DNA of 18,035 bases from Cardinium hertigii_C (GCF_050864855.1 NZ_JBOZWW010000045.1:1-18035); one strand, 5' to 3'; shown: positions 7,924 through 15,095, counted from the stretch's first letter. The notes: a model not told the origin generated them from the sequence alone. Program-made: numbers and translations.

Positions 7924-8652
7924 TTAGTTAAAATTGATCCCTACGTGCATACAAAGCAATAAAGAAGGACGAAATATGGATTCCTTATTATTTTGGAATA
8001 CATTGTTAAATTCTACGAGGATTTTCCCAGATAAACGTGCACATTCATCATTTACAACCGCGCCCAACCCTATTCTTGGAATAGGCTTCCAGCCAATTGT
8101 GTTAAATACTTTTTCGTTTAGAATTTCTATACCAGCTGTTTTCCAACCAATACCTACTACGCCAAGTAAACTAACTATATCTGAGATTGGGACCATAGGG
8201 ACAAAATCAAAGGCAGGTCCCACTGTATAATTTGTGGAACTCTTTTTTGAACCTGGAAACTTAGAAATGTACCCGTCATAAACTTGATATTTGCTATCTC
8301 CAATATACCATTCTACTAAGGCCAATTCTATGGCCATATAGGGGGTCATTTGACGACCTGCAAATAATCCAAGTATCACACCACCTGAAGGAGAGGGGAA
8401 GGAGCTTAGAGTGGTATATTGCGCTAATGCTTTGTGTACTTTATTGACCTGTAGGCTACCTGCGCCTATAGCCATACCTGCATAGTAATAACCTGGTGTA
8501 TCTCGATAGTGTATGGCATTTTTTTTACTAAAATTGGTAGGTGCAGCCAATATTGGGTCAATAAAAGCACAAATAATCGTTATTGCGCCTACTAATTGCT
8601 TGAGATAAGCAGTCATTTTTATAGGTGTGGTTGTAGTGAATGATTTAATCAT
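7924..8652 (-). CDS. Exported protein, probable outer-membrane beta-barrel of unknown function
   Basis: 242 residues; I do not recognise a family with certainty. From Met13 (codon starting at 8616) the protein has a classic signal peptide: a short basic start (MTAYLKQL), a hydrophobic core (VGAITIICAFI) and a likely cleavage after ILA-A near residue 37. Met13 may therefore be the true start. The mature part is rich in Gly and aromatic residues in alternating patterns (YYYAGMAIGAGSLQV, GVILGLFAGRQ, MAIELALVEW, VSLLGVVGIGW, IPRIGLGAVV). It ends on a strand of the form LLLCMHVGINFN, as expected for an outer-membrane barrel of the small porin-like type. There are no enzymatic motifs. It is transcribed away from rpmB, with 119 bp between it and the dCMP deaminase gene downstream, so it is probably a separate transcript. 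Confidence 0.7.
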   Translation of the reverse strand: MIKSFTTTTPIKMTAYLKQLVGAITIICAFIDPILAAPTNFSKKNAIHYRDTPGYYYAGMAIGAGSLQVNKVHKALAQYTTLSSFPSPSGGVILGLFAGRQMTPYMAIELALVEWYIGDSKYQVYDGYISKFPGSKKSSTNYTVGPAFDFVPMVPISDIVSLLGVVGIGWKTAGIEILNEKVFNTIGWKPIPRIGLGAVVNDECARLSGKILVEFNNVFQNNKESIFRPSLLLCMHVGINFN

Positions 8653-9017
8653 AATTCAAATGGCTGTGAGATAAATAATATTATGTACAAGGTAAAAAAT
8701 ACAGCATGCATGTCAACTTATAATACATTTTATTTACTTTACCCTTCAAGTTAATTAAATCAAACCATGAAAGATAGGATGCCCCTTTTAATTTATGAAA
8801 TAATAAGCATATAACGTTATTATCCTCTGATTTTATCTACCCGTTTAGGCGTGGAATGGTACAAAAAGCGGTAAATTTATTATCAGCAAGACAATTAATC
8901 TTGTAGATTTAAGTTTGGTGGGTAAACTTTTTATTTGTATTTACCTTTAATTGCTAAAAGGTTTGAATAATGTACCAAGTTATACTATATTTGTAACCAT
9001 ATTAAAGCATATACAAC
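8653..9017. other. 365-bp divergent intergenic region
   Basis: This AT-rich spacer lies between the minus-strand barrel gene and the plus-strand ribosomal cluster. It holds the rpmB promoter (8962-8993, listed separately) and a 10-bp perfect palindrome, ATAACGTTAT, at 8811-8820. I found no tRNA, no convincing small open frame and no clear consensus promoter for the leftward gene. It is where the transcription direction of the whole window switches. Confidence 0.7.
8962..8993 (+). promoter_or_regulatory. Bacteroidota-type sigma-A promoter for the rpmB cluster
   Basis: TTTG at 8962-8965 and TATATTTG at 8986-8993 match the Bacteroidota primary sigma consensus TTTG / TAnnTTTG exactly, with a 20-bp spacer inside the known range. 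The expected transcription start, near 9000, leaves a leader of about 18 nt before the rpmB ATG. This is the best promoter match I found in the window and also supports the phylum assignment. Confidence 0.78.
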
Positions 9018-9275
9018 ATGGCAAGAATTTGTGATATAACAGGTAAAAAACCCATTGTAGGGAACAATGTATCCCATGCAAATAATAAAACCAAAAGGTG
9101 GTTTTATCCAAATTTGCAAAATAAGCGTTTTTATATTCCGGAAGAGAATATTTGGATTCCATTAAAAGTTTGTACCTCTGTAATCCGTACCATCAATAAG
9201 AAAGGCATTTATGCAGTATTAAAGGAAGCCAAACAGAAAGGAACTTTATCCAAGCAATACCATTGGTTGGTCTAA
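9018..9275 (+). CDS. rpmB: 50S ribosomal protein bL28
   Basis: 85 residues, the normal size. It starts MARICDITGKKPIVGNNVSH, which is the L28 signature, and continues with NNKTKRWFYPNLQ and an IPLKVCTSVIRTINKKG core that matches the usual RVSAKGLRTIDKKG region. It is a structural protein of the large ribosomal subunit near the E site. The first gene of the rpmB-rpmG-DUF4295-ftsY group, it is read from the consensus promoter just upstream. The gap to rpmG is 42 nt. The zinc-type CxxC pairs of some L28 proteins are absent; only two isolated Cys remain. Confidence 0.95.
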   Translation: MARICDITGKKPIVGNNVSHANNKTKRWFYPNLQNKRFYIPEENIWIPLKVCTSVIRTINKKGIYAVLKEAKQKGTLSKQYHWLV

Positions 9276-9317
9276 ATAGAAACCACGCAAAACTTGATAA
9301 AAAAGTAGCAAAATAAA

Positions 9318-9503
9318 ATGGCAAAAAAAAAAGGCGGTAGGGTCCAAGTAATTTTAGAATGTACAGAGCACAAAAATAGTGGGGTCCCTGGTATGTCCCG
9401 GTACTGTACGGAAAAAAATAGAACAACTACTACTGCACGCATGGAGTTAAAAAAATATAATCCTATATTGAAGCGTCATACACTTCATAAGGAAATCAAA
9501 TAA
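9318..9503 (+). CDS. rpmG: 50S ribosomal protein bL33
   Basis: 61 residues. MAKKKGGRVQVILECTEHK, TTTTARMELKKYNP and LKRHTLHKEIK are the characteristic L33 segments. The protein binds 23S rRNA at the E site. It has single Cys residues where zinc-binding L33 proteins carry two CxxC pairs, so it is the zinc-independent (C-minus) form usual in Bacteroidota. It sits 42 nt after rpmB and 15 nt before the DUF4295 gene, presumably on one transcript. Confidence 0.95.
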   Translation: MAKKKGGRVQVILECTEHKNSGVPGMSRYCTEKNRTTTTARMELKKYNPILKRHTLHKEIK

Positions 9504-9518
9504 GTATTATAATATATT

Positions 9519-9677
9519 ATGGCAAAGAAAGTAGTAGCCACCCTTTCTAAAGGAGATACCGTTAAGTTAACTAAGTTGATTCAAGTAAAAAAATCAACAA
9601 AAACAGGTGCTTATACTTTTCGCAGCAGGATTGTGCCTTCTGAATTAATAAAAGAGATGATATCTAGCAAAATATAA
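9519..9677 (+). CDS. DUF4295 small basic protein, probable ribosome-associated
   Basis: A 52-residue frame from the ATG at 9519 to the TAA at 9675-9677, easy to miss because of its length. It begins MAKKVVATLSKGD and contains KSTKTGAYTFRSRIVPSELIKEM, which matches the small DUF4295 family found almost only in Bacteroidota directly after rpmG. It is strongly basic (11 Lys and 2 Arg). The fixed place between rpmG and ftsY and the charge suggest a role on the large ribosomal subunit. From memory, work on a Flavobacterium ribosome described a phylum-specific large-subunit protein (bL38) that I believe is this family; I could not verify that here. Confidence 0.88.
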   Translation: MAKKVVATLSKGDTVKLTKLIQVKKSTKTGAYTFRSRIVPSELIKEMISSKI

Positions 9678-9961
9678 CCTTTGCCTATCCTCTTTATGGT
9701 TTCAAGGGTAGTTTTTTCTAGTTGTGCTATCACATTTTTATGGAGCATCCAACTATTTAAAAATGGCAATGCAGTGGCCATTAACGTAGATTACCTAAAG
9801 CCATTTTTTAAATTTTTAGCCTGAATCCTGTAAATAAAAAAGCCGTAGCATAAAAGTTAAAACAGTTGTAAGATAGGTCCCTTTTATCTGTATATATTTC
9901 TAAACCCAATAGTAGATCCATATAAATGGTTTTATATAGATAAAAAAATAAGTTACTTGCT
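9678..9961. other. Intergenic spacer before ftsY
   Basis: 284 bp with no convincing gene. It contains one 6-bp inverted repeat (AATGGC at 9762-9767 and GCCATT at 9777-9782), without a T-run on the plus strand. TATATTTC at 9893-9900, one base off the Bacteroidota -7 element, lies 62 nt before the ftsY ATG but lacks a well-spaced TTTG. ftsY could therefore have its own weak promoter or be read through from rpmB. Confidence 0.45.
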
Positions 9962-10924
9962 ATGGGTATTTTCAATTTTTTTTCTAAGCCAACCGCCCCT
10001 AAGACACATTTAGCAGAAAAACTGACTAAAACACGCCATTCTTTTTGGAGTAAACTTTCTAAGATTGTGGCTGGAAGGTCTACAATTGACAGTGATGTAT
10101 TGGATAGATTGGAAGAATTGTTGATTGGCTCAGATGTTGGCGTAGCCACTACCCTTAAAATTATAAATGCTATAGAGGAGCGTGTAGCACAGGACAAATA
10201 TCTTACTACAGGTGAACTAGACCAGATTTTGCAATCTGAGACCGAGCAGCTTTTACATCCTTTGTCTAGCTCGAAGACAGAAGAAATAGTCGTTACCCCA
10301 TTTGTTGCGCCCCATGTCATACTTGTAGTCGGGGTAAATGGTGTAGGTAAAACTACTACGATTGGCAAACTAGCTGCACAGTTTATTAGCCAGGGTAAAA
10401 AAGTTATACTAGGTGCTGCAGATACTTTTCGTGCAGCAGCTATAGAACAACTAATGATTTGGGGAAATCGTGTAGGTGCAACAGTAGTAGCACGTTCTAT
10501 GCAATCAGACCCCTCTTCAGTGGCCCATGAGGCGGTGCAGCAGGGTATACGCGATGACGTAGATGTAGTCATTATAGATACAGCTGGCCGATTACATACC
10601 AAAATACATCTTATCAATGAGCTGGCTAAAATTAAGCGAACCATTCAAAAATGTCTTCCACGTGCTCCACAAGAGGTATGGTTGGTGTTGGATGGTACAA
10701 ATGGACAAAATGCTTTTCTGCAAGCAGAAGCGTTTACAGCTGCTGTAGCAGTAACCGGTATTGTGGTAACCAAATTAGATGGCACATCTAAAGGAGGAAT
10801 GGTGCTGGGTATAGCAGATCAGTTTTCTATTCCAATTAAATATATTGGTGTAGGGGAAAAAGTGGAGGACTTAAGGGTTTTTGATCCCCATGCATTTGTG
10901 GTTTCCTTATTTCAAAAATGGTAA
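9962..10924 (+). CDS. ftsY: Signal recognition particle receptor FtsY
   Basis: 320 residues. FtsY is the membrane-associated GTPase that docks SRP-ribosome complexes at the Sec translocon. All GTPase motifs are present: G1 GVNGVGKTTTIGK, the SRP-specific insertion-box motif DTFRAAAIEQL, G3 DTAGRLHTK, G4 TKLDGTSKGG and the closing loop GVGEKVEDLRVFD. The helical N domain fills about residues 15-95. There is no acidic A domain. Instead the protein opens MGIFNFFSKP, a short amphipathic start of the kind that can reach the membrane directly, as is common in Bacteroidota. It follows rpmB-rpmG-DUF4295 in the usual phylum order. The stop codon lies in a (TAAC)4 run. Confidence 0.96.
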   Translation: MGIFNFFSKPTAPKTHLAEKLTKTRHSFWSKLSKIVAGRSTIDSDVLDRLEELLIGSDVGVATTLKIINAIEERVAQDKYLTTGELDQILQSETEQLLHPLSSSKTEEIVVTPFVAPHVILVVGVNGVGKTTTIGKLAAQFISQGKKVILGAADTFRAAAIEQLMIWGNRVGATVVARSMQSDPSSVAHEAVQQGIRDDVDVVIIDTAGRLHTKIHLINELAKIKRTIQKCLPRAPQEVWLVLDGTNGQNAFLQAEAFTAAVAVTGIVVTKLDGTSKGGMVLGIADQFSIPIKYIGVGEKVEDLRVFDPHAFVVSLFQKW

Positions 10925-10937
10925 CTAACTAACTAAC
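10922..10937 (+). repeat. (TAAC)4 microsatellite over the ftsY stop
   Basis: Four perfect TAAC units begin with the ftsY stop codon itself. Because the period is four, TAA occurs in all three forward frames, so read-through of ftsY or a frameshift close to its end would still terminate here. No function is implied beyond that. Confidence 0.8.
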
Positions 10938-11235
10938 TTTTTAGGTAACAACCATTTAGTGGCTACAATAAAGTGTATAGGTATAGAGGTAGGCTTTTAT
11001 TGATTTTGTTGTCGCTTTTTCCTTATTGTTAGTGCTACAGGTTTTTTTTGGCTATACTTCAGTTTATCTTAAAAAGATCTGGCGCGATTGAATCGTCCTT
11101 TATCCCATTTGCATAATAATTTTCTAGCTAGTAAAATTATTCGTAAATTTATCCATCTGTTACGTCCTAGAAAGGATAGATTGGATAAAAAGCTTTATTC
11201 CTTGGGAAAAAATTTAAATAAAAAATTCTAAAAAC
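10925..11235. other. 311-bp spacer between ftsY and rpmF with a possible decayed gene
   Basis: No intact gene is recognisable. Two overlapping plus-strand stretches are open. 10993-11091 encodes a hydrophobic stretch ending YTSVYLKKIWRD, without an ATG. 11073-11231 is a +2-shifted stretch of 52 codons, lysine-rich, containing a possible TTG start at 11088 and ending 4 nt before rpmF. A hydrophobic segment followed by a basic tail in an overlapping frame is what a frameshifted small membrane protein would leave, but chance in AT-rich DNA could give the same. In many bacteria a DUF177/YceD gene precedes rpmF; I see no resemblance to it. Confidence 0.4.
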
Positions 11236-11424
11236 ATGGCACATCCAAAGAAAAGATCATCCGCTTCCAGAAGAGATAAACGAAGGACACATGTTAAACT
11301 TGCGATGCCTCCGTTGGTCGTTTGTCCCGTTACGGGTGTAGTACATACTCCCCATCGTGCCTTTTGGCATGAAGGTAAAATGTATTACAAGGGAAGGGTG
11401 GTAATGCATCGTGTAAAGCCTTAA
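11236..11424 (+). CDS. rpmF: 50S ribosomal protein bL32
   Basis: 62 residues. MAHPKKRSSASRRDKRRTH is the L32 N-terminus, and the ending YYKGRVV is also typical. It is a large-subunit protein near the exit-tunnel region. The two CxxC pairs of zinc-binding L32 proteins are replaced; only Cys30 (VVCPVTG) is left, so this is a zinc-free form. It leads the rpmF-fabH-efp-accB-accC group, in which ribosomal and fatty-acid genes lie together as in many bacteria. plsX, which often lies between rpmF and fabH elsewhere, is absent. Confidence 0.95.
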   Translation: MAHPKKRSSASRRDKRRTHVKLAMPPLVVCPVTGVVHTPHRAFWHEGKMYYKGRVVMHRVKP

Positions 11425-11444
11425 TAATTTATTTGCTTTAATAG

Positions 11445-11519
11445 ATGGTTCAGTTGTCCTCTATACCATTACTGATTTGGGCAAAGTCTATAAAACAATT
11501 ACCCCAGTCTGTTCAATAA
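11445..11519 (+). other. Possible 24-codon leader frame ending directly at the fabH start
   Basis: An ATG at 11445 opens a 24-codon frame (begins MVQLSSIPLLIWAK) whose TAA at 11517-11519 is followed immediately by the fabH ATG at 11520. The abutting stop and start would permit translational coupling. There is no recognisable homology, and a 24-codon frame can easily arise by chance, so this is only a candidate. Confidence 0.25.
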
Positions 11520-12527
11520 ATGAAAACAATAAATCGTGCGGTCATTACAGGTGTATCTGGTTATGTTCCAGATGATGTGTTGACCAATAGTGCGTTGGAG
11601 CAAATGGTTAATACCAATGACCAGTGGATCACCACTAGAACAGGTATTCAAGAGAGGAGGATCTTGAAAGGAGAAGGGCTGGGTACTTCAGTCATGGCCA
11701 TACAAGCCGTAAAAGATTTGCTGCAAAAAACAGCGACCGATCCTGAAACAGTAGACCTTCTTATATGTGCTACCATTACCCCAGATATGATCACGCCTGC
11801 TACGGCTAATATGGTTGCCCATGCAGTGGGTGCTACCCGTGCTTTTAGTTATGATCTGCAAGCTGCTTGTTCTGGTTTTCTCTATGGACTAGATACCGCT
11901 ACTCAGTTTATTGCTTCAGGTAGGGCTCAAAAAGTAATTGTCGTAGGGGCAGATAAAATGTCTTCGATTACCAATTATACAGATAGGGCTACTTGTATTC
12001 TTTTTGGGGATGGTGCAGGTGCCGTACTGCTAACCGCCCATGCGCCACAGAGTCGTTGTGGAGTTATAGATACCATCTGTAAAACAGATGGCATCGGTCA
12101 AGATTTTCTTTATCAAAAAGCAGGCGGTAGTAAATTACCTGCTTCACATGAAACGGTAGCAGCCAACGCACATTATATTTACCAAGATGGCCAGACGGTA
12201 TTTAAGGCTGCTATTACCGCTATGTCAGAAGTAGTTATAGAAATGATGGCCCGTCATAAGCTTACCCCAGCAGATATTACCTATCTCGTTCCACATCAAG
12301 CCAATCAGCGCATCTTGAAACTTGTAGCCGATCGTGTAGCCATTCCTATGGAAAAAGTTATGTTGAACATTCATAAGTATGGCAATACAACCGCTGCAAC
12401 GATTCCCCTTTGTTTATGGGATTACGAACACAAACTCAAAAAAGGAGATAAGTTGATTGTAACCGTTTTTGGAGGAGGCTTTACTTGGGGTGCCATGTAT
12501 ATAGTCTGGGGGTATGACGGTTTGTAA
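11520..12527 (+). CDS. fabH: 3-oxoacyl-[acyl-carrier-protein] synthase III (KAS III)
   Basis: 335 residues. FabH condenses acetyl-CoA (or a branched primer) with malonyl-ACP, the first step of type II fatty-acid synthesis in the cytoplasm. The catalytic triad is complete: Cys117 in QAACSGFLYG, His259 in VPHQANQRI and Asn289 in HKYGNTTAATIP. NTNDQWITTRTGIQERR near residues 31-47 is the usual FabH signature, and the C-terminal loop FGGGFTWGA is intact. Primer preference cannot be read from the sequence. It lies 95 nt after rpmF and 86 nt before efp. With accB and accC downstream it places chain initiation and malonyl-CoA supply in one cluster; accA, accD and the elongation enzymes must be elsewhere. 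Confidence 0.96.
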   Translation: MKTINRAVITGVSGYVPDDVLTNSALEQMVNTNDQWITTRTGIQERRILKGEGLGTSVMAIQAVKDLLQKTATDPETVDLLICATITPDMITPATANMVAHAVGATRAFSYDLQAACSGFLYGLDTATQFIASGRAQKVIVVGADKMSSITNYTDRATCILFGDGAGAVLLTAHAPQSRCGVIDTICKTDGIGQDFLYQKAGGSKLPASHETVAANAHYIYQDGQTVFKAAITAMSEVVIEMMARHKLTPADITYLVPHQANQRILKLVADRVAIPMEKVMLNIHKYGNTTAATIPLCLWDYEHKLKKGDKLIVTVFGGGFTWGAMYIVWGYDGL

Positions 12528-12613
12528 CCTATTTAAGCAAGTTTGTTGGTATATACAGTAAAGTAAAATTTTAGATCTTATCAGGATGACCAATAGATTT
12601 AAAACAAAATATT

Positions 12614-13189
12614 ATGGCAAACACAAGTGATATTAAAAATGGTCTTTGTATTGTATTAAACAATGATATTTATAGCGTTGTGGAATTTCAACACGTCAAG
12701 CCAGGTAAAGGCGCTGCTTTTGTTAGAACCAAACTAAAAAGTTTAACAAAAGACAAGCAAATTGATCATACGTTTAATGCAGGTGTAAAAATCCATATAG
12801 CACGGATTGAGCGTAGGCCTTACCAGTTTCTGTATAAAGATGGTTCAGGTTATACCTTTATGCATACCGATACTTTTGAGCAACTGACCATTGCCCCATC
12901 TTTCGTCCATACTCCCCAATTCTTAAAAGAAGGACAGCATGTGGAAATTGTTTACCATGATGATGCACATCAGGTGTTAAAGTGTGCATTGCCTCCATCT
13001 GTGGTATTGCGGATTAGCTATACGGAGCCAGGTCTTAGAGGAGATACCGCTACGAAAACATTAAAGCCAGCTACCCTAGAAACAGGCGCAGAGATTAGGG
13101 TACCTCTATTTATTAACAATGAAGACCTTGTAAAGATAGATACCCGTACAGGTCTTTATATGGAGCGTGTAAACGAGCAGAAAAAGTAA
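12614..13189 (+). CDS. efp: Translation elongation factor P
   Basis: 191 residues, about the family length, with the three beta-barrel domains of EF-P. The protein enters the ribosomal E site and relieves stalling at consecutive prolines. The tip of domain I reads VKPGKGAAFVRTK, with Lys32 at the position that is beta-lysylated, rhamnosylated (as Arg) or left unmodified in other bacteria. No modifying enzyme is in the window. The C-terminal segment (YTEPGLRGDTATKTLKPATL, GAEIRVPLFI) is the conserved domain III. It sits between fabH and accB, only 2 nt before the accB ATG, so it is probably co-transcribed with the acetyl-CoA carboxylase genes, as often seen in Bacteroidota. Confidence 0.96.
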   Translation: MANTSDIKNGLCIVLNNDIYSVVEFQHVKPGKGAAFVRTKLKSLTKDKQIDHTFNAGVKIHIARIERRPYQFLYKDGSGYTFMHTDTFEQLTIAPSFVHTPQFLKEGQHVEIVYHDDAHQVLKCALPPSVVLRISYTEPGLRGDTATKTLKPATLETGAEIRVPLFINNEDLVKIDTRTGLYMERVNEQKK

Positions 13190-13191
13190 GT

Positions 13192-13641
13192 ATGAAAACT
13201 ACAGAAATTCAAGAACTGATTGACTTTATTACCCAATCAGGGTTAGAAGAGGTCCATATTGAAACAGAAGCCATTAAAATCCATGTTAAAAGAAGTAATG
13301 CCATTCCCCAACAGGTTGCATCCCTTGCTCCTAATGGCCTTTCCTTTCCTACGCAAGTGGCCCCAATCGTACAAGAAAATAAACTTGCCGCCAATTATAT
13401 AACCATTAAATCCCCGATGATTGGTACTTTTTACCGATCACCCAGTCCCGAAGAAGCTCCCTTTGTAAAAGAAGGAGATCCAGTTGTAAAGGGGACCAAG
13501 CTCTGCATTATAGAAGCTATGAAGCTCTATAATGAAATAGAGTCAGAGGTTACTGGAAAGATCATTCAAATATTAGTTGACGATATCTCTCCTGTAGAAT
13601 ACGATCAACCTCTTTTTGTAGTAGAGCCTGTGACCGGATAA
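13192..13641 (+). CDS. accB: Biotin carboxyl carrier protein of acetyl-CoA carboxylase
   Basis: 149 residues, the usual size. An N-terminal helical region (about 1-35) binds the carboxylase. A Pro/Ala/Gln-containing linker (about 36-68) follows, then a biotinyl domain from about 70 to 147. The biotin attachment site is EAMKLYNEI with Lys111. The thumb loop of AccB proteins is recognisable in YRSPSPEEAPFVKEGD. The protein carries the biotin that AccC carboxylates and that the AccA/AccD transferase uses to make malonyl-CoA. It starts 2 nt after efp and ends 39 nt before accC, so the three genes form one transcription unit. Confidence 0.96.
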   Translation: MKTTEIQELIDFITQSGLEEVHIETEAIKIHVKRSNAIPQQVASLAPNGLSFPTQVAPIVQENKLAANYITIKSPMIGTFYRSPSPEEAPFVKEGDPVVKGTKLCIIEAMKLYNEIESEVTGKIIQILVDDISPVEYDQPLFVVEPVTG

Positions 13642-13680
13642 ATAGGGGGATGCTGCTTTACTTAACCAGTTTGATATCCT

Positions 13681-15036
13681 ATGTTTCAAAAAATATTGAT
13701 TGCCAATCGTGGAGAAATTGCTTTAAGCATCATTCGGGTTTGCAAAGAAATGGGCATTAAAACCGTTGCCGTACATTCTACCGCAGATAAAGATAGTCTG
13801 CATGTCCGTTTTGCAGATGAATCAGTCTGCATTGGCCCACCTGCAAGCCACCTATCTTATCTTTCTATTCCATCCATTATTGCCGCTGCTGAAGTAACCA
13901 ATGCCCATGCCATTCATCCAGGTTATGGTTTTTTATCTGAGCATGCTACTTTTGCAGCTATTTGTGCAGAATATGGTATTAAATTTATAGGTCCTTCCGA
14001 TCGCGCAATTGGTAAAATGGGTGATAAATCTACTGCAAAAGCAACCATGCAGGCTGCTGGTGTGCCTACTATTCCTGGTTCCAATGGTTTGCTCACCTCA
14101 GTTGAAGAAGGCATTCGTTTGGCCCATGAAATAGGCTTTCCTGTATTGCTAAAAGCAACTGCAGGAGGGGGAGGGAAAGGCATTAAGTTGGTCGATGCAC
14201 CAGAGCAATTTCAGCAAAAATGGGTAGAGGCTAGGCAAGAGGCCATTGCCTCTTTTGGTAAAGAGGGGCTTTATTTAGAAAAATATATAGAAGAACCACG
14301 CCATATTGAAATACAAATTGTTGCCGATCAATATGGTAAAGTTATCCATCTATCTGAGCGGGATTGCTCTATTCAGCGTAGACATCAAAAACTGGTTGAA
14401 GAATCTCCCTCTCCCTTTGTGACCGAACCATTACGGGCAAAAATAACCGATGCAGCTATAAAAGGCGTATCAGCTATAGGGTATGAAGGCGTTGGTACCA
14501 TGGAGTTTTTAGTAGACAAGTACCAAAACTTTTACTTTATGGAGATGAATACCCGTATTCAGGTAGAATACCTCGTTACAGAAGCGGTTACCGGTTTTAA
14601 TCTACTCAAAACACAAATCGAAATAGCCGCTGGCCAACCCCTGAATAGATCCAATCTTTATCCACAAGGTCATGCCATAGAGTTCCGTATTAATGCAGAA
14701 GATCCCTTTAATGGCTTTCGTCCATCTCCTGGAAAAATTACCCATATGCATTTTCCTGGCGGGTTCGGTATAACCATTGCAAGCCATATTTATGCCGGTT
14801 ATGTAGTGCCCCCTTATTATGATTCCATGATTGCAAAGCTTATTGTCCATGCCGATACTAGAGTCGATGCCATTGCCAAAATGAAGCGTGGCTTGGAAGA
14901 GTTGGTTATAGAAGGCATTCAAACCAACATACCTTTTCATCGTGCTTTGGTAGAAGATGCAGCCTTTCAGCAAGGCCACTTTACCACCCAATATTTAGAT
15001 ACTTTTGACTTTTCACGGTTGCAACGATTGGAATAA
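13681..15036 (+). CDS. accC: Biotin carboxylase subunit of acetyl-CoA carboxylase, with unusual active-site flank
   Basis: 451 residues, colinear with Escherichia coli AccC. The cytoplasmic ATP-grasp enzyme uses ATP and bicarbonate to carboxylate the biotin on AccB. Visible parts are the N-terminal domain (ILIANRGEIA, HPGYGFLSE), the Gly-rich ATP loop LLKATAGGGGKGIK (157-169), ERDCSIQRRHQKLVEESPSP (226-245) and the catalytic segment with Glu288, Asn290, Arg292 and Glu296. All of these are conserved. The two residues right after Glu296, nearly always His-Pro in biotin carboxylases, are Tyr297-Leu298 here (TAC CTC at 14566-14571). Each codon is one C-to-T change from CAC CCC. The frame is full length, so the gene is probably functional, but the change touches a strongly conserved spot. 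Confidence 0.95.
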   Translation: MFQKILIANRGEIALSIIRVCKEMGIKTVAVHSTADKDSLHVRFADESVCIGPPASHLSYLSIPSIIAAAEVTNAHAIHPGYGFLSEHATFAAICAEYGIKFIGPSDRAIGKMGDKSTAKATMQAAGVPTIPGSNGLLTSVEEGIRLAHEIGFPVLLKATAGGGGKGIKLVDAPEQFQQKWVEARQEAIASFGKEGLYLEKYIEEPRHIEIQIVADQYGKVIHLSERDCSIQRRHQKLVEESPSPFVTEPLRAKITDAAIKGVSAIGYEGVGTMEFLVDKYQNFYFMEMNTRIQVEYLVTEAVTGFNLLKTQIEIAAGQPLNRSNLYPQGHAIEFRINAEDPFNGFRPSPGKITHMHFPGGFGITIASHIYAGYVVPPYYDSMIAKLIVHADTRVDAIAKMKRGLEELVIEGIQTNIPFHRALVEDAAFQQGHFTTQYLDTFDFSRLQRLE

Positions 15037-15040
15037 AATC

Positions 15041-15067
15041 ACTTATTTGCTTATTTTGATAATAAGT
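15041..15067. repeat. Inverted repeat downstream of accC
   Basis: ACTTATT at 15041-15047 and AATAAGT at 15061-15067 are perfectly complementary. The inner copy CTTATT at 15050-15055 can pair with AATAAG at 15061-15066 instead. The stem begins 5 nt after the accC stop and could be a weak transcript end, but it is AT-only apart from one pair and no uninterrupted T-run follows. It also overlaps possible promoter sequence for the next gene: TTTG at 15046-15049, then TATAAT after about 20 bp. Confidence 0.3.
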
Positions 15068-15095
15068 TGTATAATATTCTCTTTTATCTATTTTT

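Noticed and set aside
7316..8652. Deaminase next to an exported protein as a possible anti-phage or toxin module
   Set aside because: The deaminase has the housekeeping dCMP-deaminase loop and is joined to tadA and sodA, while the barrel gene is separated by 119 bp; nothing links them as a defence unit.
9762..9782. Inverted repeat AATGGC/GCCATT as a terminator after the DUF4295 gene
   Set aside because: It is 85 bp past the stop and has no T-run on the plus strand; the T-run on the other strand would serve no known gene.
9808..10644. 278-codon open frame on the minus strand opposite ftsY
   Set aside because: Antisense to the FtsY GTPase domain, Ser/Cys/Thr-rich composition typical of a shadow frame, no recognisable family.
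14602..14991. 129-codon frame opposite accC
   Set aside because: Fully antisense to conserved accC sequence with no domain signal.
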